Below, in pieces: positions 36,690 through 52,110 of a stretch of DNA of 64,000 nt. How positions within the stretch are numbered: the first letter of the stretch is position 1; each line of letters begins with the position of its first letter. The notes beneath the pieces were generated by a model, which saw only the letters and a program-made list of their open reading frames with translations, searched no databases and was not told the origin of the DNA. The position numbers were made by a program, and so were the translations under genes. The stretch spans positions 16,296,213 to 16,360,212 of the forward strand of contig OZ234493.1 of the NCBI GenBank assembly GCA_965153455.1, written 5' to 3'. Source of the DNA: Sphagnum compactum (taxonomy: Eukaryota > Bryophyta > Sphagnopsida > Sphagnales).

Positions 36690-38680
36690 TCCATTTATTT
36701 GTATTTCATGTGTCATTACCTAATGTCAAGTTGTCATTTTAATGTAATCTATGTCACAATAAACATCAGATATTGTACATAGTCATTGATGAAACTACAA
36801 AGTTTACCTCACACATGAGTCATGAGCCCTAGCTTTTTTGTGTCAGAAAACCACATTCTCTTGTACTGACACACTTTGTGGACCCAATTTTGTAAGAGAT
36901 ATATCTCTCACTTAAGGTTACATCAAAGAACATTTACTTCCATGTCCATTTGGTGGACATGAATCACATTGTACAATGCTGTAAATGCAATCAATGGTAT
37001 CTTAGAGATGTGGTTTCAATAACAAGTGAAAATGTTTCTACATAATCAATTCCTTTGATTTTGGAAAACCACATGTAACCAATTGAACTTTAATCAAACT
37101 TTGGTATCATTACATTGATACTTCCTTTTCAAGATTTAAGTTTACAAGAAAAAAAAATAGTTTTGTGAAGATTTTGCTATTTGAAAGTAAGTCAAATTAC
37201 TATCAAAAAATGAAACATAAACTTTTGTTTGGATATACTTAACACAAAATCTTTAATGAAATAGGTATATGTTAGATTGGGATATGACAATCATTGTATA
37301 CATCAAATAGATTTTCTACTTTTATTTGTTAGATCATACTAAACATATAATTTACAAAAGGTTTCACTACAAAAATTAAATTCCAAAACTATTTGCATTT
37401 GGGTGCATTCGCAACTTGGATACACAAAAAGATTATGTCATTTCAAAGTCATCTTAATTTTCAACTTTAATTGATTATTATGCCTTGTATAATGTACAAA
37501 TTATGGGATTTTTATTATTTCAACATACATAAATGTACATTATGATCATATGGTTTTTTTAAATCTTGAATTTTGATGATTAAAACATGTTTTTAAGTGT
37601 TTTGGAACATGGTTCAAGAACCATGTCGAACCATGTCCCATTACAATATTTTATAAAAAAAAATGAACAAGAATAAAAATATTTGTTCAAATTGCTTCAT
37701 ATTTTAACTATAAATAAAATAAATAGGTTCTCCATGATGGCATAAAATTTTAATATTATAAAACATCAAATTTTGTGAAATTGATGATAGAATTTTGAAT
37801 TTTTTCATTAGAAAAAGTTGCATCAATAAGGACAATTATGTGATTTTTTTAAATAATTAGGTTTCATTTCAAAATTTTAGAAAGAAATATGAGAGATTTG
37901 AACACAAAAAATAGCACATTACTTGATGTTTTTAATAAAACTTTGATACTCTAAATGAAAGACTACCATTTTGAAAATGTTTTATTATCTTTCAATTTTT
38001 TATTGGTTTACTTTTTAATAAATTTTTAATTTATTTTTTTAATTTATCAATCATTTTTGCACTTATTTGTTGAAGGATTAAACATACATATCCACTTTTC
38101 ATTGTCTATCATCTCAAAACATTCATTTCACCTCATAATATAGAGGACAAGATAGGACTAAATCATGGTTGTGATAGACCAACTATGAAATTTGCATCAT
38201 TTCAAAAAGCAAGATTTTAAAAACTTATGAAACAGGGAATGGTCATCATGAACAAGGGTGGTTGGCCAATATTTGAATCAATGCACATTAATGAAAAAAT
38301 GTTTTACCTCTGATCATCCAATTAATTAAACCATTCAATGTCAAACAATTTTATGATGGGTTTTGTTGTTACTTTACATCCAACCCTAACAAAATAATTT
38401 CGATGCTTAATTTATTGTGTTTCCATCCCATTCTATATTTATAAAACTTGATAAAATAACTAAAATGTAATCACCATGCCATTTTTGTTATCATGCATTT
38501 GATTTTCAACAAGAGCTTCATAAGCATGCAACATATCAAACACATCACACTTTCTCTCAAGGAAATAGACTATCAAGTGAATTATGAATAATCATCTATG
38601 AACGTTGCAAAACTTAGTCATATCCACATATAGTTTTGTTTGCCTAAGACCACAAATGTTTTGAGATATGAATTCCAACA
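36690..38680 (-). mobile_element. Decayed Ty1/Copia retrotransposon
   Basis: Minus-strand translations with frameshifts and stops recover Copia-type pol. An integrase piece near 38,480-38,660 reads LIVYFLERKCDVFDMLHA followed by YEALVENQ. A reverse-transcriptase piece near 36,910-37,075 reads KGIDYVETFSLVIETTSLRY, then VHQMDMEVNVL. Integrase upstream of reverse transcriptase on the same strand is the Copia gene order. No LTRs were identified and the copy cannot be active. A homologous fragment lies at 860-1030. Confidence 0.7.
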
Positions 38681-38689
38681 CAACTTTCA

Positions 38690-40357
38690 CTCAAGAATAA
38701 CTTCCATTCGAAATAGAATTTGATGCAACAACTCAACCTTCACAAAGTGGAAAGATTTGGAATAGTTGTTGGAAATCATTATTAATCCTAATTATCATGT
38801 TTTTTTGTTTTTTTTGGTGCATACTACAAATGTTCAAAGTGACCTAGCAGGGACGTCACTTGATGTTGTTTGCAATAGCATTATTGCTAATAGTTATGTT
38901 GACATGCATTGGGGAGACAAAGACCTCACTTGATTACATTACAAGGTTATTCTTTAACTCTTGTTGTTGTCTTCATCGTGTAGTCATCATGGAAAAAAAT
39001 CTATCATGTTGCCCCATCTCATTGCCTTGCATATTCAAAAAAAGTAAAATGTTGAATTGTAGAATATTATTACTTTCATTGCCAGGCATAAATACTCTCG
39101 AGGCCATTATTCTCATAAAGCCTGCCCCCCAGACCTTTACAAAGCATAAAAATCACATGCACTTTCTTCTTTTTTCATTTCCATGATACCCAGTGGGTAC
39201 CTGCTGAATATCAAAAAGAAAACCAGTCGCGAGCTTTTCAAATACAGAATGCATTTTAACGCAGACAATTACATTTTCATAAAGCCCACCAGCTTTCCAC
39301 CAGCTTTCTACCAGCTTTTTATGCCAGGTAGGGCACTCTCCAGGTACACTACAAAAAACCAGCACAAGTTTTTATGATCTACTTAATTGAACATATGAGC
39401 AAAGAACGACGCAGAGCTGCCAGAGTTTTCAATGATAGATTGGACACTTTCTGCTGAGCAAAGAATGAGGCAGAGCTGCTAGTGTTTTCAAAGATAAATT
39501 GGACACTTTCTCAGTTCCTGTGAAGGTGTTTTCTCCTTTGTGGTCCATTGCTTCATTCATACCAATACACATTCCTTTGATTTACATCGCACCCAGAAAT
39601 AACACAACTTAACTCAGTGTCAATGTTCTTATCATTCATACACAATTTTGGAACCAGAGAACACATCCTTACAAGGCAGATTGTGCCCCAGGAGCATGTT
39701 CCCCTGCCATAAAGGATCACAGGTAGGTATGAAATAACAGTAGAGGTAGGTATGAAATGAGAGAATTGGCCATGGCATACATAGGAAACAATTGAATCAG
39801 CCACCACTAACAATTCTGGCACCTACAACACCTGTAAACCCCACATAACAGCTACCTATGAACCTTTGTATGCACAGAAACTGAATCAGCTCAAAAGTAT
39901 CCATTCCTAAGCTATACATTCTCAGAAGTTCAAGACCATCACTATAACTTCAAGCAAATCATTTCTATATTGAGTCCCTTGTTTGGAAGATGATATGAAT
40001 CACCTTTGATTCGCACAATTCTAACCCCCAACAGAGCAAGCACTAGAATACAATCTGGACACACAAAATTGACAGAATTTTTCATTGTATTCTAAAGCTT
40101 GTTGTTGCCAAGGACAGCAGCAAGACCCCCAATTGTAGCTGCAAATTACCATCCTGGTACTTCGTGCTTTGAGTATGGCAACAAAAAAAATATCATCCTT
40201 CAAAAGACTGAAAAACAAGGACTTCTTACTCCAAACACAAGTGTGTTTATCAATACTAATGACTCTGCATGCTCTTTGGGAAGGAAAGCTGTGAGAAGGG
40301 TAAAATTAATCCCCATAATGCATTAGGAATAAATATCAACAAGAATCACAAAGTGGA
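38690..40357. other. Intergenic DNA and 3' flank of the synthetase gene
   Basis: Contains a two-copy 59-bp tandem repeat at 39,397-39,514 (gagcaaagaa…gcagagctgc…ttggacactttct), a triple 'ccagcttt' repeat near 39,287-39,316, and a short duplication 'ggtaggtatgaaat' near 39,722-39,760. The right part is presumably 3' untranslated sequence of the minus-strand synthetase. No other gene is supported. Confidence 0.45.
39397..39514. repeat. Two-copy 59-bp tandem repeat
   Basis: Copies start at 39,397 and 39,456 and share gagcaaagaa, gcagagctgc and ttggacactttct with a few substitutions. Confidence 0.75.
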
Positions 40358-43531
<3,174 letters not shown>

Positions 43532-43550
43532 AGCCGTCACTCCTCTCCTC

Positions 43551-44040
43551 CACCAGCAAAGAAGCGCAACAAGAACAGCCACAAAATCGCGCACATCCCA
43601 AAAGCCCTTGAAGTCTGGGAATGGCAGATTATGACAGCTTTCTTCGCCACATTATAAGACATAATCTTCTGACAATGGTCATACCTGTCTCCTCCTCCAG
43701 CAAATGTCTGGGATGGCAGATTATGTCATTTTTCTTCACAACATTATATGATATAATCTTCTGATCATCATCATATAGGTCTCCTCTGCCAGCAAAGGAT
43801 GCAACAAAAACAGCCACAAAGATCCCACACAACCTAAAAGCCCATAATGTCTGGGATGGCAGATTATGTCATTTTTCTTCACCGCATTACATAATGGGCC
43901 AGGGGCTTGGCCATTCCATGGTACATTTTGGTCACTATTATGAACAAGTGTATGATCATCACCAGAAGGTTATGTCATATAATGTGGTCACGAAAATGAC
44001 ATAATCTGTGGAATGATCAAGCCCCCTGCACATTATGTTG
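43551..44040. repeat. Direct and inverted repeat cluster over the synthetase 5' end
   Basis: Direct units run about 43,551-43,690, 43,691-43,780 (shortened) and 43,781-43,920, anchored by ggcagattatg at 43,623, 43,715 and 43,858. The first unit covers the upstream ATG (43,594) and part of the reading frame of the synthetase. An inverted partial copy lies at about 43,955-44,040 (aaaatgacataatctg). The third copy encodes a related start, MCGIFVAVFVAS versus [12 protein letters not shown] in the gene. Confidence 0.7.
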
Positions 44041-44160
44041 GGTAATGTGCCAGAGAAGCCAATTATGTTCCCTTACACAACATAATGGGCAGGGACTTGG
44101 CTAATGGGCATGGGCTTGACCATTCCACGTTACATAAAACCCTCCTGAAAACAGAAGACA

Positions 44161-47100
44161 TCCCTAAATGTTAACAGCTGCACATTCTGGCTCAGAATGC
44201 TTTGTGAATATTATTATGTAAGCCTCTTGTCACCAACTTGTGATAGCATTTTTCATTTCATTTGTTTTCTTCTTTTTTGTTGAACTTCAATTACTTTTCT
44301 TTTTTTCTTTTCTTTTCTTTTTCATTTCATTTAATTGTTATTTTCCTTTTTTGCATTCCATTTAGTTTCTATTTTCTCTTTTTTCAATTTCAATAAGTTT
44401 TTGTTATGTCTTTTTTCATTTCTTTTTTTTTCTTTTTTTGATTCCATTTATTTGTCATTTTCTGTGTTCTTTATTTTCTATGTTTCATTATGAACTATGT
44501 AATGGAGATGGAAATATTTTAGACAAAGTCCAAAGGAAATACAAGTCCATTGATACTGCTTCAACAAAATGCAAGATGAAGTTGCATTCCTAGTCATGGG
44601 GCTTTTCATTTTAATTATGAATTAAGTGCATGCTTCAAAACTTGCTATCCCATTCAATGAAATTAACTTTTTGTTAATGTTTTATATTTTGGCAATCTTT
44701 CATCAAATATTGGCCTTAAATAAGTTATTTATCTTTCTACAAAGGAAATGATGCCGGAAAGAACTAAGGTGAAATTTATGTAAGACACCTTGTGACTTGT
44801 GAATAGTGATCAATGTTTTCTTTTTCAATTCTTTGGTTTTGCAAAAGTGATGAATTTTTGACAAGTTAGGGAAATTTTTGCATCATGTCTTGAGGACATG
44901 ATTTAAGCTTTAAACCAATTTCAAAGAATCAAATCTAAGAAAATTGGTGTGGAGAAAAAAAAAATTCGATTTGTCACCTAGATTTGGTTGGGTTGGTAGT
45001 ATCTCAACTTTTTTTTCATACATTTTTAATAGAATTTAGGGGCAAAACATTTTTTTATCTCAATCATGTTTTAAGGACATGGGACATGATTGAAGCTTTA
45101 AAACTATCTCCAAGAATTAAACCCAAAAACTTGAAGAGATTGGTGACCAAGAAAACAAAACTCTTTCAATTGGCAATGTAGGTTATGGGTTATGACCTCT
45201 TCGTGAAAGTTATCACATTCTACCCACCATCATTACATGGGAGATTGAATCAACATATGCATGCTTGGTGCCACACATATTTATGTACATCTTGAGAATG
45301 TATTCCAAAATGATTATTTTGTCATTTTTAAGCTAGTATCAAACATAATTCCCAACGAAAAAACCCTTGCTATAGAAAATAATATTCAATTATTACAATG
45401 CAATAATGCTTTACAAAATTGTTCTAAAGTGTGATAATGCAATTGGATTTTCATGTTTTTATGGTTCATGGGGAGATTTCATTATGCAAGTTGACTAAAT
45501 GAAAAAAAAAAATGAACTTAGCATAAGTACATTGTTGAGGTTGGAACCCACATTGGAGTCAAATTGGAGCCTTGTTTCACAAAGAACAAAACAATAAAGC
45601 TAAGAACAAAAGATGTATTTTGGACTTGAAATGTTTTGTAAGACACCATTTAATGGTGTGTATGGCACATTTTGCTACGAGTTTGGATTTTGAACCATAT
45701 ACATAACACAATGTGCTAATATTTGTAGGTATTTAACAATGTTCTAATGTATCTAAGAAATAGTTTTTCTTTAAAATCATAGAGTAGCTTTACCCTGGTT
45801 TGACTCCTTTACATTGGAACCTTTAGAATCAAATTGTCCAAGTGAGTCAAAACCAGTGTTGGCCAATTTCAGCTTTTGATTATAACCTTTGGTTCCAATT
45901 AGTTCCAGTTAGGGAATATTCTTTGTGTAAGGAGCACCTTCGGTTCCGGTTTTAAAGTTTATTTTCAAAAAATGAAACCATAAATCCTAGTTTTCAAATT
46001 TTTTAAAAATCATGATGGTTTTAGTTCGCGGTTTTGTAATAGATAGAAACCTACAATTCCAGGTCAAGATCATGCGTGAATATTGTAACTCTTGAATCAA
46101 TCCTTTGTGCAATCTAATTCATGATTATTTTCCAATATGGTTTTACAAAACACAAACAACAAGTTCCAATTTTTCTTAATTTTTTGAAACCACCTCATAT
46201 TGCATAGCTCAAAAAGATGGGAAGAAAATATTATATTGTTTCCCTATGGATATGAATTTCTTTTTCAACAAACTTGTTGCAATGCATGCTTGAAGCTAAT
46301 TTTCCAAAGCCACCCAAATGAAAAAGATGAAAATAAAAATTGGAATCTATTTAAAAAATAGTCTATTGCTGTTGTTTAGGAGCTTAAAAGTAAATTTTCC
46401 AAGTAGTTGTCATGTACCACTCTTGTAAGCCTGATATGTGCATTCCAAGGAAGAGAGAGATTCCTTGCTTGAATTCACCTTTAACACAAAGCAGCTAGAA
46501 ACCTGAACCTGCCAAATTTCATTACACACAAATCACAATAATTTCATTACACAAAGTAGTCGGCAATTTAAATAAGTGGTGGAAAGGAAGGACACATTCA
46601 AATATGTGTTGATAATAAAAAAAAATCTTAGAATTAGCCAATAGTCGAAGACCATTAAAATAATCTTAGAACAAGCCAACAAACAAAAGATGCATGCAGC
46701 AAGGCAAGCCAACAAAAAACTCATCACCAATTCTTTATTTTTAGAGCATCTTCACAACAAACCAACTATGACCTTCACAATAACAAAGATTGAACATACA
46801 TAAGGGTTACCTTGTAAAATTGATTGAGATTAACCTTAAACATCATCATCAAAGAATCCTTCTTCTTCGATCATGGAGATGTTGTCCAAAAAAGATATGG
46901 GCTGGCCAACATTTGTTGAAGCCATAAAAACTAAAAACACTAACAGCATGAATGTAAATTAGATATATACATTTTGTGAAAAAAAAATAAAAATTAAAGA
47001 CTTGTTGGATGGTAGATTGAAAGTCTTATTGTTTGATAATCTCCTTTCAATTAAGGTGAACAAGAGATAGCAGAATCTTTGCTCTAAGAAATGGGATTAT

Positions 47101-48390
47101 AGGAGGTCATTCTTTGCACAACATTCAAATGACAAAAATTACACAACCCACTAGTCTAGTTATAATCAATATTGCATTCCTCACATTTGATTTTTTGGTC
47201 CCAACTTAAACAAAGGATCACAAGCAAATGAATGTGCAATGACACCCACCAAATTACTTGCTTATTCAAGTTCCTGCAATCCTAGGATTTTTAATAGGTA
47301 TATCAAAATAGAACAACCTTTTTCTTCAAGAATATATCCAGATAAAGTTACAAGTCCAAAAGTTTATCTCACAAAGAGTGCGCGTGAAAAAGAGAGTAGC
47401 AGTGCGTGCAATTTGTTGATCATCTTTCTATATTTTTGGCTACACACTGAAAACCAAATATAAAAATCTGAACATTTTTACTATTTTTCTCACTTCTGGC
47501 AATCAAAAACCTCAAAAACACTTCATTTTTTAAGATCGTTTGATCAGGGTAAGTTGTCCTCATAACCTGGTTGTTCATATTGACATCTTAAAATAGGTAG
47601 GTCAGTTGATTAAAACAGAATATATAAGCACCTAGCAACTAGGACAATGTATGGTATTCCTCACCTTTTGCCTGACCAAAAGACCTTAAATAAGCTATGG
47701 GTCCTCATTAAAGTACTCCCTGTTTCTTTTTTTTCCTTGTCTGCCCATGAGCTGGTTCATCTTTTTCTGAAAAGAGATGAATAATGCCCAGACACACTTT
47801 GGACCCATGTTATACATGATTTGGGCTTGCAATGGACACTCCATTACATTGCCTTCAACAATGGACCCTTAGCTTTTTTAACATCTTCCTTGCCCAACTA
47901 CAGGCTGTAGCAGGCCATCTACTAGCCTTAGCACAGAGATATAGAGCCACCTGCACATGATTTAGATACAACCCCATTCCAGGGGGAACCAACAAAACCC
48001 CTCCCTAATTGATGTATGAATGGGAAGGATGATGATAATCATCAACGATATTCTTTCTCCCTTTGTCGGGAAAGAAATGAAAACTCCCCTTCATCTCATC
48101 AGCAAGGACAAAAGGAATCAATTTATTAAAACCCTGCAAAAAAACTTTAATTATAAACACACCGCAGATTTGAAAAATGTATACAAAGGTATAGGAAAAA
48201 AAAAGGTATCAATTTGGATTAGGGTCATTTTCTTCATCTGAAGCAAAGACCCTTTGGCCACAGTGAACCAGCAGCCCCCAGCACACCATGAAGGATGAAT
48301 GGTAAGAGGTCAGGAAACAGTTTTCTGTTGGATTCCAGTTCCCTAGCTAACCATGGTGGTTACCTCAGTTGCTCTTTTTTTTTTTTCAAA
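44161..48390. other. AT-rich intergenic DNA
   Basis: No gene recognised. About 44,220-44,480 is pyrimidine-rich (ttttctttt-type). A weak duplication links about 44,884-44,940 and 45,063-45,130 (catgt…aggacatg…aagctttaaa). 45,880-46,000 has several ggttcc words. Open frames are short and featureless. Confidence 0.45.
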
Positions 48391-48395
48391 CCTAT

Positions 48396-48427
48396 CTACT
48401 AACAACCCACAAACAGGTTGTTAGTAG
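48396..48427. repeat. Perfect 12-bp stem hairpin
   Basis: CTACTAACAACC (48,396-48,407) pairs exactly with 48,416-48,427 across an 8-base loop. It is followed by AGCTAGCT and a stretch rich in 'acctatcta'. Function unknown. Confidence 0.75.
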
Positions 48428-48429
48428 CT

Positions 48430-49560
48430 AGCTAGTATAAACAGCCTTTACCTTGCATAAACCATCTACTTACCTAGTAGGTATCTATTTTGTTACCTAT
48501 CTACCTATATATGATACCTATCTCCTACAGAATTGGTTACCAAAGTGAAGCCAAATATTAACTTGGTTGAGGTTCATCCGCAATTGAGTAATAACAAGCA
48601 TCCAGTGTATGGTGCGCTGGTGGGTGCTGATGTCCGAGATGGTCTATCCAAGTTAGTCACCAGCTGCTCTTTTCAGAATTCCCCTTGATAGTGTGGCCCC
48701 TTGTCTCGGCATGAGGGTTGTACACTCTAGTGTAGTTGTAAACCTTCCAAACTTTATTGGCCCACGCCGTTTGGTAAGGACTAAGGAAGGAAGGACTAGG
48801 GTCCTCCTTTTGGATCTACAACACTTTAATACTAAGGAAGTGGTTTGGAGTTTGGACCTTTTTGTGACAAATAGGTCATCTTCAACAACACCTATGAAAA
48901 GTAATTAATAATTTAGAACTAGCTTAAAAGGCTAGAGATCAAAAGCTCTAGAAGTAGGTAAGAGAAGGCAAACGATTTGATACTTCATTTATTTCAAAGA
49001 TCTATTCTCATCAATTACTTAGGTATGATATCTCATTCTATTTCCTTTTGTACCTTCTTTTGATTTAGTTGCAACTTTAGTGTTTTTGTTAATTTATTAT
49101 GGACTCTAGCTCTATATAAGACTTGAGTCATATATACATACATATATATATATGGCAAATAATGTAATCTGGATTCTGGAGTGTAATCATAAACAAAAAT
49201 GAAATAAAATAAAATAATATGGTGACATTGCTCTCGTGTGTTTTACACCTTTATTTTTGCAATAAGACAAGAAGGAGGAAATTTGATAGGAAAAAAAGAA
49301 AGGACATGTCCTATCAAAATTCAGCCTAGTTAGATACTAAAGCCCTAGTTCGACCACCAAAGACCAATAACAGACTTATTTGTGGATGAACTACAACTCA
49401 ATTACCAAGGTTCCACCTTGGTGACCTACACCAACAAACCCTTCTACATATGTTTGGCACACATATAGCTAACTACTCTGGTTAGCTAGTGGACAGGAAT
49501 ACAACGAGAAAATGTTTCCTGTCCACACAACATCCATCCAGGATAGGTCGCTGGTATTTC
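48430..49560. other. Intergenic DNA, no gene seen
   Basis: Short open frames only, plus a (TA)n stretch near 49,140-49,156. The motif 'agtgaaccagcagccccc' at about 48,263 resembles the inverted-repeat end at 49,594. Confidence 0.4.
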
Positions 49561-49593
49561 ACTCTGGCCGTCCCAGTGTATAAGCCCGGGGCT

Positions 49594-49627
49594 GGAGTGA
49601 ACCAACAGCCACCAATGCACCAGTTGA
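49594..49627 (+). repeat. Left arm of an inverted repeat around the 49.6-53.1 kb block
   Basis: The core aacagccaccaatgcaccag, preceded by gagtgaa, reappears as its reverse complement at about 53,048-53,080, 3.4 kb away. A weaker relative lies at about 48,263. These could be terminal repeats of a non-autonomous DNA element or three copies of a short dispersed repeat. Confidence 0.5.
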
Positions 49628-49892
49628 GGATGAGCCCGTTCAACCCGTTTTGCAGATGAACATCCTCCCTGCCCGTTGAGATTTTTTTTTTCACCTCCTC
49701 TCTGCCTCGAAATTCTCTACCTCCCCCCTCCTACCTCCACCCTCCTACCTACCACCTACCAACCCCACCCCCCCTCACTCCATTGCCATAGCTCCAGAGA
49801 CCTCGAGCGGCTGTGGAGCGGGAGCTGGAGCTGGAGCTAGACCGGCTGGAGTTGGAACGGGACCCACGCGCCCACGAAAAGGTAAGATGCTT

Positions 49893-50490
49893 ACGTTTTT
49901 TTTTGTTTTTTTTGTTTTTTTTGTTTGAAGAAGGTTTGAAAAGTCTTCTTCTTTTTTTGCAACAGAAGAAAAAGAAGGCGACGGTAGCGTTGCTGTCGTC
50001 GCCTTCTTCTTCTTCCTCTTTCTTTGCTGCACTACAGCTTAGCTGTAGCGCAGCAAAGAAGAAGGCCTTCTTCTTCTTTTGTTTTGCAGCAGAAGAAGAA
50101 GGCCTTCTTCTTTTTCTTTTTTGCAGCAAAGATGAAGGCCTTCTTCTTCTTCTTTTTTGCAGCAGAAGAAGAAAACCTTCTTCTTCTTCTTTTTTGCAGC
50201 AAAGAAGAAGGCCTTCTTCTTCTTCTTTTTTGCAGCAAATGAAGAAGGCCTTCTTCTTCTTCTTTTTTGCAACATAGGAAGAAGGCCTTCTTCTTCTTTC
50301 TCTTTCTTTGCTGCATTACAGCTCAGCTGCAACGCAAAAAGAAGAAAGCCTTTTTCTTCTTCTTTTTTGCAGCAGAAGAAGAAGGCCTTCTTCTTCTTTC
50401 TCTTTCTTTGCAAGCTGCAGTGCAACAAAGAAGAAGGCCTTCTTCTTCTTCTTTTTTGCAGCAGAAGAAAAAGAAGAAGAACCCTAAACT
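49893..50490. repeat. Palindromic CTT/GAA repeat array
   Basis: After three long T runs (49,893-49,925) the sequence consists of about ten units. Each is centred on GAAGAAGGCCTTCTTC or a variant, a 16-bp perfect palindrome (clear copies near 50,058, 50,095, 50,203, 50,240, 50,280, 50,375 and 50,430), joined by cttcttttttgcagcag-like spacers. A larger hairpin sits at about 50,021-50,057 (tttgctgcactacagct against agctgtagcgcagcaaa). Long open frames run through on both strands but encode only Phe/Leu or Lys/Glu/Ala repeats. Confidence 0.85.
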
Positions 50491-51119
50491 CTAAAACCCA
50501 AGGTTGTTTTTTTTTTGTATTTCATCCAAGGTGTGTTATGGTTTAATTTGGTGATTTTTGGGTGTTTATAGGGTTCAGGACCAAACAAAGGCCCAGTTTG
50601 TTGCAAATGCAGTTCAGGTTGAAATGCAACGCCGCCATTTTTACACTACTCATCATGCAGCAGCTGCATACCGAGCTAAACACGGGATTATAGATACTGA
50701 TATGGGTTAGGGTTTCATTTTATAAAATTAGTAAGGTTTTGTAGCCCTTTTATTTATTGGACTACCCAATTTTGAACTTTGATCCTTTTATATGTTATAG
50801 AGATCCAATGTTTTTTTTTCATTAGGTTCTCTAGTAATTTTCCATGCACCCATTTTTGTACATCTTTTATCAATATAATAGTATCTTCTACTTACACTTG
50901 TTTGATGTGTATCTGGTTAATCATATATGTCTTCTTTGTCATAATTTTGTTAGTACTTGAGATGTAAGAATCAAACCAAAGATCAAAATGAACATTATAC
51001 AATACTTACATCTAAGTTAATAGGACTCACATCACCTGAAGACTTTTAAAATAATCCACACATTTTAAACATATAATACCCACATCATTTTCTATTATGA
51101 ACTCCATAAGACCATTTTC
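50490..51119. other. Spacer with one exon-like open stretch
   Basis: The stretch 50,573-50,710 is less AT-rich and open for 45 codons (starting VQDQTKAQFVANAVQVEMQ), ending in TAG and preceded by a possible acceptor (tttatag). No family was recognised and no joining exon was found in phase. Confidence 0.3.
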
Positions 51120-51121
51120 TA

Positions 51122-51392
51122 ATATGCAATACCTGCATATAAGTCCAAAAATAGCCACAGGCATTTTGCATTAATTGCAATACCCGCATATAAGTCCCAT
51201 AACAAGCGCTGGCCTTTTACATTCCTTGCAATACCCGCATATGAGTCCCATAATAGCCGTTGGCATTTTGCATTCCTTGCAATACCCGCATATAGTCTCC
51301 ATAATAGCCGCTGGTTTTTTTGGCATCTCTTGCAATACCCGCATATAGGTCCCATAATAGTTGCTGGTTTTTACATTCATTGTAAAACTACA
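51122..51392. repeat. Five-copy ~58-bp minisatellite
   Basis: Units share tgcaatacccgcatatAag, tcccataatagccg and ggcattttgcattc. A frame on the minus strand stays open and gives a 19-residue repeat, but this follows from the unit length. Confidence 0.85.
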
Positions 51393-51508
51393 TTTTGTCA
51401 TAAGGTTAATTTAGAATAATATTTAATTTAGGTATATAAAAAGACATAATTTTGGTACCCTGACCACTTTTGAAATGACATTACATGCGAGTATGACATT
51501 ACCTAGGC

Positions 51509-51852
51509 TTTTTCCACTCTTTTTGAAGAAGATATAGAATGCAATTGTATTACTTCACATATGTGTAAACCCTAAAATTTTCCCCCCAAATTTAGCCTAT
51601 TTTAGATTAATTACTATACATTTGTGAAAAACTTATTAATTAATTTATGTGTCTCAACCCTAAACCTAATGGTTAAGTTAGTAGGGTATGTAATTAATAG
51701 AGTAGCTAGGTTAGTAGGGTAGGTGGTTAGTACAATAGTTAGGTCAGTAGGATAACTAGTTATTAGGGTAGCTTTGTCAGTAGGGGATAATAAATAAGGT
51801 ACCAAGGTTGGTGCAATACTTATGAGGGTAGGAAAGTGAGCAGGGTAACTAT
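51509..51852 (+). repeat. Large direct repeat, left copy
   Basis: Highly similar to 52,579-52,897 (about 0.33 kb). Shared blocks include tgcaattgtattacttcaca, aaattttccccccaaattta, and a ttag(t/c)aggrta-rich tail. This copy has about 26 bp (ggggataataaataaggtac region) that the right copy lacks. Confidence 0.85.
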
Positions 51853-52110
51853 TCAAAGTGACCCCAAATGCAGGTATTGCATTTAGGGTGGGATCTCCAT
51901 ATAAAGAACCCTAAACCCCACATGTGTACTTTCAGAGTGACCCTAAATGCAGGTATTGCATTTAGGGTAAGATTTTCATATAAAGAAAGCTTAAACCCTA
52001 CATGCGTCCTTTCAGAATGACCCAGAGTGCAGGTATTGCATTTAGGGTTGGGTTATTTCGAAGTGACTTTGCATATGCATATTGTGTTTAGGGCTAGGTC
52101 TTCACTTAAG
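51851..52110 (+). repeat. 80-bp minisatellite, three and a half copies
   Basis: Units start at 51,851, 51,931 and 52,011, with a truncated fourth near 52,056. Each carries agtgaccc, then tgcaggtattgcatttaggg, then tataaagaa. The word tgcaggtattgca is the reverse complement of tgcaatacctgca in the 51.1-kb array. Confidence 0.85.

Noticed and set aside
43532-43594. Upstream ATG of the synthetase as the main start
   Set aside because: It lies in a repeated unit, and the next ATG begins a better transit peptide. It remains possible.
49749-50546. Several long open frames on both strands (Phe/Leu-rich and Lys/Glu-rich)
   Set aside because: They are translations of the CTT/GAA array; no start context, no domain, and they occur in many frames at once.
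51119-51401. Open frames with a 19-residue repeat
   Set aside because: By-product of the 58-bp minisatellite.
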